Source: Actinomycetes bacterium (GTDB lineage: Bacteria; Actinomycetota; Acidimicrobiia; Acidimicrobiales; RAAP-2). From it: a stretch of 39,731 bases of DNA. The notes beneath the pieces were generated by a model. It saw nothing but the letters and a program-made list of their open reading frames with translations, made no database searches and was not told the DNA's origin. The position numbers and the translations under genes are program-made. Positions 23,804 through 32,542 of the stretch are shown here, piece by piece (positions within the stretch are counted from its first letter, which is position 1; every line of letters starts with the position of its first letter). The stretch is taken from assembly GCA_021786095.1 (NCBI GenBank), contig JAJYNX010000073.1, positions 1 through 39,731 of the forward strand. Reading direction: 5' to 3'.

Positions 23804-25042
23804 TCAGCGGTCCGTCGGAGGCGCCGAACTGGCTCCGTCGGCGGGGGTGCCGGTCGAGGCTGGCGGCTCGACGCGCTCGTCGTCGCGGTATGGCAGGAGT
23901 CGCTTGGTGACGGTCGGGAAGATGATGGCCGAGGCGGCCGCCGTCACGATGAGTGCTCCGACGTTGCGCGCACTGAGCAGGCCACTGCTGCGCCCGATCT
24001 CGGCCGTCGCGATCAGGAGGGTCAGCGGTGCCATCAGCGAGGTACTGCCAGCGAGTGAGAGGCGCCACCGATAGCCTCGCCAGCGCAGGTACGGGGCCAG
24101 GATCAGGCGCGGCACGCTGATTGTCGCCAGGACGAGAGCGAGCATGGGCACGAGACTCACGACGTCGGAGTGCAGGCGGGTCTGCAACCCGACGGTGAGA
24201 AAGAACAACGGGATGAAGAGGCTGTTCGCGAGGCTGGTCAGACGAGAGGTGATGGCTCTCGCGTTGCCCATGACCGCGCGGAAGATCACGCCGGCGAGTA
24301 GTGCCCCGAGCACCGTGGGGATGTGATCTAGACCGACGACGGCGACCACGACGAAGAGCAGGGCGAAGGTGCCGCGTAGCCCGACCTCGATCGGGTCGTC
24401 ACGCAGGAACCAGCGGTGGAAGTGGTGAGGGATCCGGCGCCGGGCTCGATGCAAGAGGGACACGGTGACGATCGCAAAGACGATCAGCACCACGGCGCGC
24501 GCACCGAGCAGGGCCGTCGTGACGAGCGAGTCGTGACCGCTGGCCACACTCAACGCGTTGAGGGCGAGTAGGTAGGCGATCTCGGCGATCGCCCCGACCA
24601 TGAGTACGTCATTGGCGAAGCGCTCGCCCATCCACCCGTGCACGTGCAGTACCGGTACCGTGACGCCGACCGAGGTGGCGGCGCCTGCGAGCACCCACAG
24701 CGACGACGCGCCCGCGAGGTGTCCGATCACGAGGCTCGACAGTCCGAGCGAGGCCGCGAAGAGGCCCACGCCCATGATGAGATTGCCGCGCGACGCGCGC
24801 CAGATCTGACGAAGGTCGAACTCCAGCCCGACGAGGAACATCAGGACCAGGAAGCCCATCTGGCCCAAGGTCGCGATCACGCCGTGGCTCGAGGTGAGCC
24901 GAGCCGGTACGACGGTGGTGAGCGCCAGTCCCGTGACGAGCTCGACGACCGCACCCGGCACTCCCACCAACTCCCCGATCAACGGGCCAGCGAAAGCGGC
25001 CACTGCGAGCACCGCGAGTACGACGCTGACGTCAAAAGTCAT
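23804..25042 (-). CDS. CPA2-family cation:proton antiporter
   Basis: This 412-residue membrane protein has the CPA2 (KefB/NapA-type) layout: a first helix pair with GPLIGELVGVPGAVVELVTG, then LGQMGFLVLMFLVGLEFD, a further set of helices with GAGLAAGV-like turns (LGALLAGVIFRAV), and FIPLFFLTVGLQTRL. It lacks the C-terminal RCK/TrkA domain of KefB and ends in a short Pro/Ser-rich tail. It would exchange Na+ or K+ for protons across the membrane. ATG 25042 has AGGGG upstream; the longer open frame to 25195 has no support. It stands alone, 75 bases upstream of the riboswitch region and in the same direction. Confidence 0.86.
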   Translation of the reverse strand: MTFDVSVVLAVLAVAAFAGPLIGELVGVPGAVVELVTGLALTTVVPARLTSSHGVIATLGQMGFLVLMFLVGLEFDLRQIWRASRGNLIMGVGLFAASLGLSSLVIGHLAGASSLWVLAGAATSVGVTVPVLHVHGWMGERFANDVLMVGAIAEIAYLLALNALSVASGHDSLVTTALLGARAVVLIVFAIVTVSLLHRARRRIPHHFHRWFLRDDPIEVGLRGTFALLFVVVAVVGLDHIPTVLGALLAGVIFRAVMGNARAITSRLTSLANSLFIPLFFLTVGLQTRLHSDVVSLVPMLALVLATISVPRLILAPYLRWRGYRWRLSLAGSTSLMAPLTLLIATAEIGRSSGLLSARNVGALIVTAAASAIIFPTVTKRLLPYRDDERVEPPASTGTPADGASSAPPTDR

Positions 25043-25386
25043 GGCGAGCCCCTGCTTACGTGTGTCGTCGTGGTGTACCGTGTGCGCGCAGTTCGTGCCG
25101 AGCATCTCGTCGGTCAGGGGTGACGTTACTGATCGAGGCTCGTAGGAGGGGAAGGACTGTCGGGGAAAATCATGTGGACGAGTGGACCCGAGCACGTCTG
25201 GTGACTGGTTCCGTGGTCGTCAGCAGGGATCGCGGACCGTGCGAGGGCTTCCGACCGGGTGAGCGATCAAGGTAGTCCGTGCCGTGCCGTGCCGTGCCGT
25301 GCTGCCGCCCGACCACATCGTGGTGGTGTCGGCGGCGTCGCGCCGGGTTGGTACCGCCCGACCTCGTCATCTCGATCGGCGCTGGT
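25043..25386. other. Intergenic stretch without a gene
   Basis: These 344 bases hold the presumed promoter of the antiporter on the minus strand and, near 25277, a short 5-base repeat array. The reading frames that cross the region give only Arg/Ser/Pro-rich shadow proteins. I see no clear hairpin for the FUSC-family gene upstream. Confidence 0.55.
25277..25301. repeat. Five copies of ccgtg
   Basis: The pentamer ccgtg is repeated five times without change, followed by a partial sixth. It is intergenic, about 235 bases upstream of the antiporter start codon. It may vary in number by slippage; no role can be seen. Confidence 0.85.
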
Positions 25387-27624
25387 TCAGGTCGGTTCCT
25401 CCCCGGACTCGGCGAGTACTTCGTTGGGCACCCCCACGAGGTGGGCGAGGGTGTCCACCGCGTTCACCAGGAGGTCGGTCTCGCTGATCACGACGACGTC
25501 GGAGCGCGTGAGCACGGACGCGTCGCCGCCGCGCGACGAGCCGTGCACTAGCTCGGCCGCGAGCGCGACCTGGGTGGCGCGAAGGTGCGGGAAGCTGGCC
25601 GGCACCACGCCGGTGCGCAGGGCTGCGGACACGAGGGCGAGGGCGCGCTCGACGTCGACGCTTAGCCGCTGGAGGTCCGGCCGGGTCGGCCCATCGTCGG
25701 GCAGCTGTCCGTGCAGTGCCAGTGCCGCCCAGACGAGGCGGCGCACCGCGGCGAGGACTCCCTGCGCACACTCCACTGAGAGATCGGCGGAGACGTCGGA
25801 TCCGGCCCGCCCCCGCGGCTCACTGCGCCAGCGATCGAAGGACGCCTCAGCGTTGGTGCGCGCGAGGCGAGCCGCGAGGCGCAGCCGGTCGAGGCTCGCC
25901 CGGTCGGCCGCGGTGGGATCGGCCCAGGCGCCCAGCAGCGCAGCCGCGTAGCGGCCGTCGACCTCGACGAGCTCGGCCAGCCGGTCGGGTAGGCGGGCTC
26001 GTTCCCAGGTGGGCCAGGCCGCGTACGCGACGAGGGCGAGTGTGGCGCCGAGCACCGTGTAGAAGCTCCGGTCCGCGGCCAGTGAGAGGGCCGGCGCGCC
26101 GGTGAACGCCAGGAGGATCACTACCAGCGACGCGACGCCCACGCTGTAGAGCACATAGTTCGCGCGTAGTACCGCGACGCTGGCGCCGTAGAGCCCGACG
26201 GTCGCGACGATGAGGAGCGTCGTCGAGGGGTGCAGCACCGCGACGAGGAGGGTGACGAGGCCGGCTCCGACTAAGGTGCCGACGCTGCGGGCCAGACCTC
26301 GGCTCACCGTCGTGGCGAAGTCGGGCTTGAGCACGATCATGACGGTCATGGCGAGCCAGTAGCCATGGCCGAAGGGGAAGAGGTGGGAGATCGCCACGGC
26401 AAGCGCGAGCGTGACCCCGACGCGTAGGGCGTGGCGCAGGCCCTCGGACGTGAGAGTGAGGTTGGCGCGCAGCAGTTCGAGGGGGTGCACCCTGAGGGGC
26501 GGGCGCGGCGTCCGTCGCGGGAGCGGCTGGTGGGCGTCGACCGTCACGTCGCTCGCGGTCGACGTTCGTTCGCCGCTGGCGACCGCGGTGAGTTGCGCGA
26601 CGGTCCGCAGCTGGCCCGCCAGCGCCGTCAGCCCGCCGAGGGCCTGTGTGAGGACGGCGTGGTCCCAGCCGTCGGTGACGTCCGCGGTCGCGCGCAGTTC
26701 GGTGACGGCGTGTCGGAACCGTTCACGGCTCACGGCGTCCACACTGACGTGACGACCGTCGCGCAGCGCCTGCGCAGCTTCGCCGAGCAGGGCGGCCGAC
26801 GCGTCGACGGCCGCGTCGAGGTCGTGAGCCGCGCCGACGACTCGCTCGTCGCCCGATACCGCGTGCGCGAGCCGGGCGCGCGTGCGCGCGAGGCCGGCGG
26901 CGTCGAGGCGGATGCGCTCGGCCTCGTCGGCGAGCGCCTGGAAGGCGGCTGCCGTCGTCGGATCGCCCCATGGCTGCGTCTCCACGACCGCCGCACGCAA
27001 CTCGTCGAGCGCGGCGGGGTCGAGCAGAGCCGATGGGTCGTTGCTGAGTGAGGCGACGTGCGCGGACAGCTGTTGGTACGCGGCGCCGGCGGCGCGCCGC
27101 TCGATGGGGAACTTCTGCCAGGGCCAGACGAGTGCGACCAGCAGGATCTGCAGCGTTCCGCCACACAGAGCCCAGAGCGCGGTCAGGGCCGCCTCGCGGG
27201 CCCCCAGATTGAACTGTGAGAAGACGACCAGACCGATGACCGCCTGCAACCCGACGACGCTGGGAGCCGGCCCGAAGACCACGGCGAGGCCCGCCGCGAA
27301 GCCCCATCCGGCAGTGAGGACGACGTCCAGTCCGATCACGTGGCCGAGGGTGGCCCCGACGAAGGCCGAGGTGGCGAAACTCACCGCCGCTATCGCCATG
27401 ATTGTCACGCGACTGCGGTACGCGCCCTGCAGTGAGGCCATGCCCGCGGTGAGCGCCCCGACGGCTGCGCCCACACCGATCAGGAGGTGCCCGGTGACCT
27501 GTCCGGCCACGAGCGGGACGGCGATCCCCACCGCGCACCGGGCGGCGGGGATCAGCGCCAGTTGGGAGCGGTCCACCCGGATCATGTCGCCGGCCAACCT
27601 CGACCAGGCGCGCGACCGCGCCAT
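25387..27624 (-). CDS. FUSC-family membrane protein
   Basis: This 745-residue protein has two membrane blocks of about six helices each, around residues 25-175 and 395-535, each followed by a soluble helical region. This is the fusaric-acid-resistance/YccS-type architecture, whose members export aromatic acids or are of unknown function. Typical features are AALRVGVTLALAVAISHLFPFGHGYWLAMTVM-type helices in the second block and GRSLARSVGTLVGAGL-like turns after them (here VSRGLARSVGTLVGAGL). A GTG at 27627 precedes the ATG at 27624; a later ATG (residue 14) is possible. It may be co-transcribed with the pirin gene 153 bases upstream, but no direct functional tie is visible. Confidence 0.85.
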   Translation of the reverse strand: MARSRAWSRLAGDMIRVDRSQLALIPAARCAVGIAVPLVAGQVTGHLLIGVGAAVGALTAGMASLQGAYRSRVTIMAIAAVSFATSAFVGATLGHVIGLDVVLTAGWGFAAGLAVVFGPAPSVVGLQAVIGLVVFSQFNLGAREAALTALWALCGGTLQILLVALVWPWQKFPIERRAAGAAYQQLSAHVASLSNDPSALLDPAALDELRAAVVETQPWGDPTTAAAFQALADEAERIRLDAAGLARTRARLAHAVSGDERVVGAAHDLDAAVDASAALLGEAAQALRDGRHVSVDAVSRERFRHAVTELRATADVTDGWDHAVLTQALGGLTALAGQLRTVAQLTAVASGERTSTASDVTVDAHQPLPRRTPRPPLRVHPLELLRANLTLTSEGLRHALRVGVTLALAVAISHLFPFGHGYWLAMTVMIVLKPDFATTVSRGLARSVGTLVGAGLVTLLVAVLHPSTTLLIVATVGLYGASVAVLRANYVLYSVGVASLVVILLAFTGAPALSLAADRSFYTVLGATLALVAYAAWPTWERARLPDRLAELVEVDGRYAAALLGAWADPTAADRASLDRLRLAARLARTNAEASFDRWRSEPRGRAGSDVSADLSVECAQGVLAAVRRLVWAALALHGQLPDDGPTRPDLQRLSVDVERALALVSAALRTGVVPASFPHLRATQVALAAELVHGSSRGGDASVLTRSDVVVISETDLLVNAVDTLAHLVGVPNEVLAESGEEPT

Positions 27625-27777
27625 CACGCGCCCCCGGGACGATCGGTGGCGCGATCGCGCGACGGCGGCTGACCGTACCCACTGGCGGGCCGACCGGCGC
27701 GAATGGCGGGCTGGGCGTCGTCGCTACCGTTGCGTGATCGCGCGACTCGTCTGGCGTGCGCGCGGGGCGTCACGCCG

Positions 27778-28701
27778 TCATCCGGCCCAGGGTGGCGGCG
27801 GGACCTCGATGCGCGCGAGAGTCGAGTCGACGCGCCCGAATCGCCCGTCGTCGGTCATCCAGGACTGGTGCGCGTCGAGGATCTCCTGGCGCGTGCGCGC
27901 GACGTAGTTCCACCACATCATCACCGGTTCCTCGAAGGGGACACCGCCGACGAGCAGCGCGCGTGAGCGCTCGCGGGAGGTGAGGCGTATCTCATCGCGG
28001 CCGAGGCCGAGGTAGGCGAGGTGGCCGGGCTCGACCACGTGATCGTCGACGCGCGCGGCTCCGCTCAGGACGATCAGGGCGTACTCGACGTCGTCGCGCA
28101 GCGCGAGGGTCGTGTCGCCCCCGTGCAGAGAGAGGTCGACTCCTACGTGGTCGGTATCGTGACGCGCGGGGGAGACCGCGTCACCGAGGCGACCGACCAG
28201 CACGGTTGCGACGGCGCCGACGAGATCGACCTGGGGCAGGGTGGCGTGGTGCTCGAACGCGGGCGGACCGTCTCTCGTCGCCGACGGCTGGGCGATCCAG
28301 AGCTGCGCTCCGTGTAGCTCGCCGCGGTAGTTCGCGGTGCCCTCCTCGGAGTGCGCGACGCCGCGGCCCGCGGTCATGAGGTTGAGCTCGCCGGGTCGGA
28401 TGGGCTGCTGCGTGCCGAGTGAGTCGCGGTGCAGTGCCTCGCCCTCGACGAGCCACGTGAGCGTCTGCAGCCCCGTGTGCGGGTGCGGCGCGATGTCGAG
28501 GCCGCGCGGCGGCTCGATGGGCGCGGGGCCCATGTGGTCGATGAAGCACCAGGCGCCGACGAGGCGGCGCCCCCGCCGCGGCAGTGCACGCCGCACGGGT
28601 AGGGCGCCGACGCGACCCGGTCGACTCTCGGTGATGTCGATGACGTGGCTCTCGGTTGTCGGGGAGCCGTCACCGACGCCCGGGGATGGTCCGTCGCTCA
28701 C
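27778..28701 (-). CDS. Pirin-family protein
   Basis: This 307-residue bicupin has the pirin metal site: His73 and His75 in APHPHTGLQTLTWL and, 42 residues on, His117 and Glu119 in GVAHSEE. These four ligands bind Fe or Mn in relatives, some of which act as quercetin dioxygenases or bind regulatory partners. The C-terminal cupin ends with VPFEEPVMMWWNYVARTRQE, also typical. It starts with GTG 28701, with a weak ribosome site. Substrate or partner is unknown. No redox gene is directly fused or overlapping with it. Confidence 0.93.
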   Translation of the reverse strand: MSDGPSPGVGDGSPTTESHVIDITESRPGRVGALPVRRALPRRGRRLVGAWCFIDHMGPAPIEPPRGLDIAPHPHTGLQTLTWLVEGEALHRDSLGTQQPIRPGELNLMTAGRGVAHSEEGTANYRGELHGAQLWIAQPSATRDGPPAFEHHATLPQVDLVGAVATVLVGRLGDAVSPARHDTDHVGVDLSLHGGDTTLALRDDVEYALIVLSGAARVDDHVVEPGHLAYLGLGRDEIRLTSRERSRALLVGGVPFEEPVMMWWNYVARTRQEILDAHQSWMTDDGRFGRVDSTLARIEVPPPPWAG

Positions 28702-29261
28702 GGTTGACCAACGCAGAAATCGGGGTCCCGGCGCGCGTTGGCCGGTCGCGTGCGTGCGGGGGCGACCGAGTACCCGGTACGGGTGGTGCGGGGGGTGGAG
28801 AAGACGATCGTGCCCGTGAGCGTATCGCGGCTCCCGCCAGCAGCTCCGTCCGCCTCGTGAGCGAACGTCGCGAATCGGCCCGACGCACTGGGCCGGTGGC
28901 GGACGTGGACCTCTTTTCGCGGGGACTCAGCGACGGGCCCGACCGTGGCCGACGAGAGGCGATCATCATTGGTGCACCGGGTGCTCTCCGGCATCCGGCG
29001 CTGCCGTCGCGACACGGCGAGCGGGCGGTGCGCGATCGAGTTCCTCGGCCGGTTCGTCCTCCCCGACCCCCGTCGCACGTCGCGGTGGGGTGCGTTGCGA
29101 CACTTCGAAGTCGTGGTCACGAGCGTTACGACTCCACGGGCTGGAATGGGTCCTTCGCCACTGGTCGGCGTCCGTGACCTGGTCTAGACCGCTAGTGGGG
29201 TCGTGGCGTCAGTCGACGCGCGAGAGGTGGCGGTACGTCAGACGAAAGAGAGGTCATCACT
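28702..29261. other. Intergenic stretch between divergent genes
   Basis: These 560 bases separate the pirin and AhpD-like genes, which point away from each other. Several open frames exist on both strands, but their translations are Arg/Ser/Thr-rich with no motif or homologous pattern I recognise. It should hold both genes' promoters; I could not place them. Confidence 0.5.
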
Positions 29262-29612
29262 ATGGCGAAGGACTACCCGGCTCTGTACTCCGAGCTCGTG
29301 GGTCTCATGGGACGGCTCGCCGGTGAGGCACCCGGCGTGATGAACGGGTTCAACGAGCTCCACGCGACCAGCACGGTCGAGGGGGCGCTGACCACGAAGG
29401 TCAAGGAGCTGATGGCGCTGGCCATCGGCATCAACGTGCGCTGCGACGGCTGCCTCGCCTACCACGTTCACGACGCCCTGCACGCGGGCGCCACGCGCCA
29501 GGAGATCGTCGAGACCATCGGTGTGGCCATCATGATGGGCGGCGGCCCGTCCGTGGTCTACGGCTGCGAGGCCCTGGAAGCGCTCGAGCAGCTCTCACCA
29601 CTGGTCAGTTGA
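29262..29612 (+). CDS. Carboxymuconolactone decarboxylase/AhpD-family protein
   Basis: This 116-residue all-helical protein has the AhpD core: KVKELMALAIGINVRCDGCLAYH with Cys61, Cys64 and His68. The CxxC-xxxH redox site is that of alkylhydroperoxidase AhpD-like proteins, whereas true carboxymuconolactone decarboxylases lack the Cys pair. The segment AGATRQEIVETIGVAIMMGGGP is the second family block. It probably breaks down peroxides or acts as a thiol oxidoreductase, and likely forms trimers. ATG 29262 follows GAGAGG at a suitable distance. It is monocistronic, with a hairpin beyond its stop. Confidence 0.9.
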   Translation: MAKDYPALYSELVGLMGRLAGEAPGVMNGFNELHATSTVEGALTTKVKELMALAIGINVRCDGCLAYHVHDALHAGATRQEIVETIGVAIMMGGGPSVVYGCEALEALEQLSPLVS

Positions 29613-29640
29613 CTCGTTGGACGTGGTGGTCACACCCCTC

Positions 29641-29666
29641 GTCGGCGTCCGGGGCGCCGGACCGAC
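29641..29666 (+). terminator. Candidate hairpin terminator after the AhpD-like gene
   Basis: GTCCGG (29647-29652) and CCGGAC (29657-29662) pair exactly around GGCG. The stem extends with GTCG/CGAC past a 2-base bulge. It lies 28 bases downstream of the AhpD-like stop. No T-run follows. It might also influence the short gene at 29728. Confidence 0.4.
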
Positions 29667-29727
29667 CGGGTGCGCCGCTCGGTTGGCCGACACGAGGAGT
29701 ACCCTTCGGGGAGGAAAGGGGGTTGAC

Positions 29728-29841
29728 ATGGCAGACAAGTCTCCCCGCAAGGCAGCGTCGAAGAAGTCCGGCAAGAGCCTGAAGGAGAAGCGTCAGGCGA
29801 AGAAGGAGAAGGAGTCGGGCCGCCGCGGCGTCGGGGGATGA
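29728..29841 (+). CDS. Small lysine-rich protein (37 residues)
   Basis: This is a short gene with a clear ribosome site (GAGGAAAGGGGG at 29711-29722) and ATG 29728. The protein, MADKSPRKAASKKSGK then SLKEKRQAKKEKES and a GRRGVGG tail, is about one-third Lys/Arg. I recognise the 'KSGKSLKEKRxAKK' pattern as that of small basic proteins that recur, uncharacterised, in actinobacterial genomes. It could bind nucleic acid or ribosomes; this is inference from charge only. The in-frame extension upstream to 29617 is not supported by start or composition. Confidence 0.7.
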   Translation: MADKSPRKAASKKSGKSLKEKRQAKKEKESGRRGVGG

Positions 29842-29854
29842 TCCGGCGTCGGCA

Positions 29855-30877
29855 TCACGCTCCGAGTTCGTGCACCATGCTGGGGGGCACCGCGGCGTCG
29901 AGTTGCGCCAGCAGTTCGTCGTGGCGTAGCAGCCCGGCCTGAGCTCCCAGTGCTCGCGAGACCGCGAGCGCGTTGATCAGGCCCCAGCGCAGCGCCTCGG
30001 GCAGGGACTGACCGTAGATCAGGGCCGCGAGTGCCGTTGCGGCGAAGGCGTCACCCATTCCCGTGCGGTCGCGAGGGGTCTCCGAAGGTGTCAGAGGGTC
30101 GAGGCGCCAGCGCCCGTGGTCGGCGGCGGCGAATGCCCCACCGCCGGGCTCGAAGATGATGATCTGTCGTGGTCCGAGTTTCGAGAGGGCGTCGAGCAGG
30201 GCGTTCGCCTCGGCTCCCGGCAACCCTACGAGAGACTCGGCTCCGGCGCGACGGCAGAGCAGCACCTCACTCCTCGCGTAGAGCCGCGCGAGCCGCGTGG
30301 CGCCCGCCTCGATCTGGAAGGTGCCGGGCTGGAGGGCCACGCGCACGCGGGGGTTCTCGTCGAGCCAGTCGGTGATCTGGTCCTGGTAGTCGAGCGCGTC
30401 GGGTCCGAGTGAGTTCACCGACAGCCATGTGGGGACCTCGAAGTCGCGCAGGCCGGTCCAGTGGTAGGTGAAGGCGGCGTGGCGCACGAGGATGGTTCGC
30501 TCGCCCCCGAAGGATAGGACGAAGTTGCGCACCGTGTGGGTGGGGGCGTCGACGTGGATCAGCCGGGTGTCCACGTCCTGGGCCCGTAGTGCGCTCAGGA
30601 CGTCGAGACCCACCTGATCGTGCGCCAGGTAGCTGGCCAGGCCCACGCGCAGTCCGAGGTGCGCGAGGGCGACGGCGGCGTTGGCCGCGCTGCCCCCGGT
30701 GTTGGCCGGCGCGTCGTCGCCCACCGCGAGCTTCACGCCCAGCGGGATCTCGAGCCACGAGCCGTGCTCGTCCGTGCGCACGTGCACCGGGCCCGACGGC
30801 AGGCGGATGAACTCGTCGGTCACGACGTCGCCCAGACTGACGACGTCGAAGCTCTGCGCCGCGGTCACGAATCCCAT
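29855..30877 (-). CDS. PfkB-family carbohydrate kinase
   Basis: This 340-residue sugar or nucleoside kinase of the ribokinase/PfkB family has the first signature GGSAANAAVALAHLG at residues 61-75 and the second, DRTGMGDAFAA, at 270-280. The catalytic base is Asp276. The usual second motif is DTxGAGD, so Met274 for Ala is a variation. The start ATG 30877 (MGFVTAAQ) has GGAGGTG five bases upstream; the more upstream ATG at 30898 has no such site. The sugar is not identifiable. It is convergent with the small basic gene at 29728 and 160 bases downstream of the APC permease. Confidence 0.9.
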   Translation of the reverse strand: MGFVTAAQSFDVVSLGDVVTDEFIRLPSGPVHVRTDEHGSWLEIPLGVKLAVGDDAPANTGGSAANAAVALAHLGLRVGLASYLAHDQVGLDVLSALRAQDVDTRLIHVDAPTHTVRNFVLSFGGERTILVRHAAFTYHWTGLRDFEVPTWLSVNSLGPDALDYQDQITDWLDENPRVRVALQPGTFQIEAGATRLARLYARSEVLLCRRAGAESLVGLPGAEANALLDALSKLGPRQIIIFEPGGGAFAAADHGRWRLDPLTPSETPRDRTGMGDAFAATALAALIYGQSLPEALRWGLINALAVSRALGAQAGLLRHDELLAQLDAAVPPSMVHELGA

Positions 30878-30925
30878 GTCCACCTCCGGTCGGGTCATCG
30901 AGTCACCGGCGCCGCCCCCGGGGCA

Positions 30926-30944
30926 CTCACCGAGTGACGGTGAG
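30926..30944 (-). terminator. Weak candidate terminator after the APC permease
   Basis: CTCACCG and CGGTGAG form a perfect 7-bp stem with loop AGTGA. It lies about 94 bases beyond the permease stop and 49 bases before the PfkB kinase start on the minus strand, so it could instead belong to the kinase leader. No T-run is seen. Confidence 0.25.
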
Positions 30945-31037
30945 CGACGAACTCGTGTCGCGGTGCCCTTGGCGTAAGGTCCTCTCCTCGACTATAGGCA
31001 CGCGGCGAACGGATCGTCGATGCGGTCGCGATGACCC

Positions 31038-32504
31038 CTACGGGCGGGCACCGGTCCCCGCGGGACCGTTCGCGGCCAGGGACCGTGGGGAGTCGTCGAA
31101 GCGGACGGTCGCGACGTGGCGGTGCTTGGTCCACCACGCGAAGACCACTCCCAGGGCGAGCAGGACCGCGAAGAGTTGGTCGACGCCGGCGCCGATTGCG
31201 GCCGGACCGTAGACGAAGAAGGCGACGAGCAGGAGCCCCATCACCAGGCTCGAGAAGAGCGCGCCCACGAGCAGTACGGGGTGGGAGTGGCGCTGGCGGG
31301 GTCCGTCGTCGAGCTGGCGATGGCCGACCGTGAGGAACACCACCGCGGTGAGCGAGTCCAGGAAGAACTCGGCCAGCAGGAAGAAGCCGGCTCCCGACAG
31401 CACCAGGGTGAAGAAGGTCCCCAGTGACGTCACGAAGAGCTGGAGGGCGACGACGACCGCCGCGGTGCCGAGCGACGCCAGGATGGCGACGTGGGGCACG
31501 TGGTGGCGGTTCAACTTGGCGAAGCCGCTCGGGATGAGCTGCTCGCGGCCCATCGCGAAGAGTGCGCGCGACAAGATGAAGCTGGTCAGCCACAGCCCCC
31601 CCGCGGTCGAGAGCAGGATCGGCACCAGCATCGCCCAGGGGGCGCCGGGAATCAGCCGGTGCGACCAGACGGCTAGCGGATCGGTCGAGTTCGCGAGTAG
31701 GTGCAGGGGCGTCTCGCCCAGCATGAGCGGGTAGAGGATGGCGTAGAAGACGAGCGCCCCCACCGCGCCGATGATCCCGCCGATGCCCGGGTGCTCGCGG
31801 GGACGCTGGGACTCCTCGGCGGCGTAGCTGTCGATCTCCCAGCCGTCCAGAATGGTGGCGGCCACCACCGCGACGACGAGGATGCCACCGATGGGTGGGG
31901 GGCCGAAGTGGATGGGCACCGCCAGGCGGTGCCAGCTGAGGAGGCCGAAGACGCCGAACCCGGCGAGGGAGAGGATCTCCACGGCGAAGAAGACCTGGGT
32001 GATGACGGCGGTCGGCCGTCCGCCGAGCAGCAGCGGGATGGCCGCGAAGACGATCCAGAAGAGGGTCACGGCCATGCGAACCGCCGCCGGGGCGTGGTAG
32101 CCGGGGGCTACCAGGGCCAGTGTGTAGGCGCCGGCCGGGATCGCGATCGGGGGGATCGAGAAGAAGTAGGCCAGGATGAGGATCCACGCCTGGTAGCGCG
32201 ACACGCTGCGTCCGATCACGCGCGCCGACCAGTGGTAGGAGGCACCGGCGTGGGGGAAGTGCTGGTTGAGGAGGCGAAAGACGAAGCTCGAGATGATGAA
32301 GGGCACCGCGAGGAGCACGATCGCGGGCAGAGTCCACCACCCCGCCTGGGCCGCCATCACGCCACCGGTGGCCGCGACGGAGAAGAGCGGTCCGACGCTC
32401 GAGACCGACAGCGGCACGAGGTCCCAGAGGTGGAACGACTGGTGGAGACGGCGCTCGTCGCTCGGCGGATCACCGGCGAGGGGCGAGGAATCGTCCGAGC
32501 TCAT
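31038..32504 (-). CDS. APC-superfamily amino acid permease
   Basis: This 488-residue membrane protein has about 12 hydrophobic segments and the amino-acid/polyamine transporter pattern: SSVGPLFSVAATGG in helix 1, FRLLNQHFPHAGASYHW near residue 85, and a GWEIDSYAAEES segment in the sixth helix region. Substrates of the family are amino acids, polyamines or, in the KimA branch, K+; I cannot choose from sequence. It lies just downstream of an operon with a P-type ATPase and two TrkA proteins, with a 38-base gap to the MFS gene. In Mycobacterium tuberculosis an APC-type protein gene also lies beside a trkA pair (ceoB/ceoC). The leader is AT-rich and no good ribosome site is seen before ATG 32504. 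Confidence 0.88.
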   Translation of the reverse strand: MSSDDSSPLAGDPPSDERRLHQSFHLWDLVPLSVSSVGPLFSVAATGGVMAAQAGWWTLPAIVLLAVPFIISSFVFRLLNQHFPHAGASYHWSARVIGRSVSRYQAWILILAYFFSIPPIAIPAGAYTLALVAPGYHAPAAVRMAVTLFWIVFAAIPLLLGGRPTAVITQVFFAVEILSLAGFGVFGLLSWHRLAVPIHFGPPPIGGILVVAVVAATILDGWEIDSYAAEESQRPREHPGIGGIIGAVGALVFYAILYPLMLGETPLHLLANSTDPLAVWSHRLIPGAPWAMLVPILLSTAGGLWLTSFILSRALFAMGREQLIPSGFAKLNRHHVPHVAILASLGTAAVVVALQLFVTSLGTFFTLVLSGAGFFLLAEFFLDSLTAVVFLTVGHRQLDDGPRQRHSHPVLLVGALFSSLVMGLLLVAFFVYGPAAIGAGVDQLFAVLLALGVVFAWWTKHRHVATVRFDDSPRSLAANGPAGTGARP

Positions 32505-32542
32505 TCGCTAATGCTAATTACTCCCAATAAGGTGTGGAACAC

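Noticed and set aside
30895-32340. A 481-codon minus-strand frame across the APC permease
   Set aside because: It overlaps the permease in another phase and reads as Arg/Pro-rich shadow protein.
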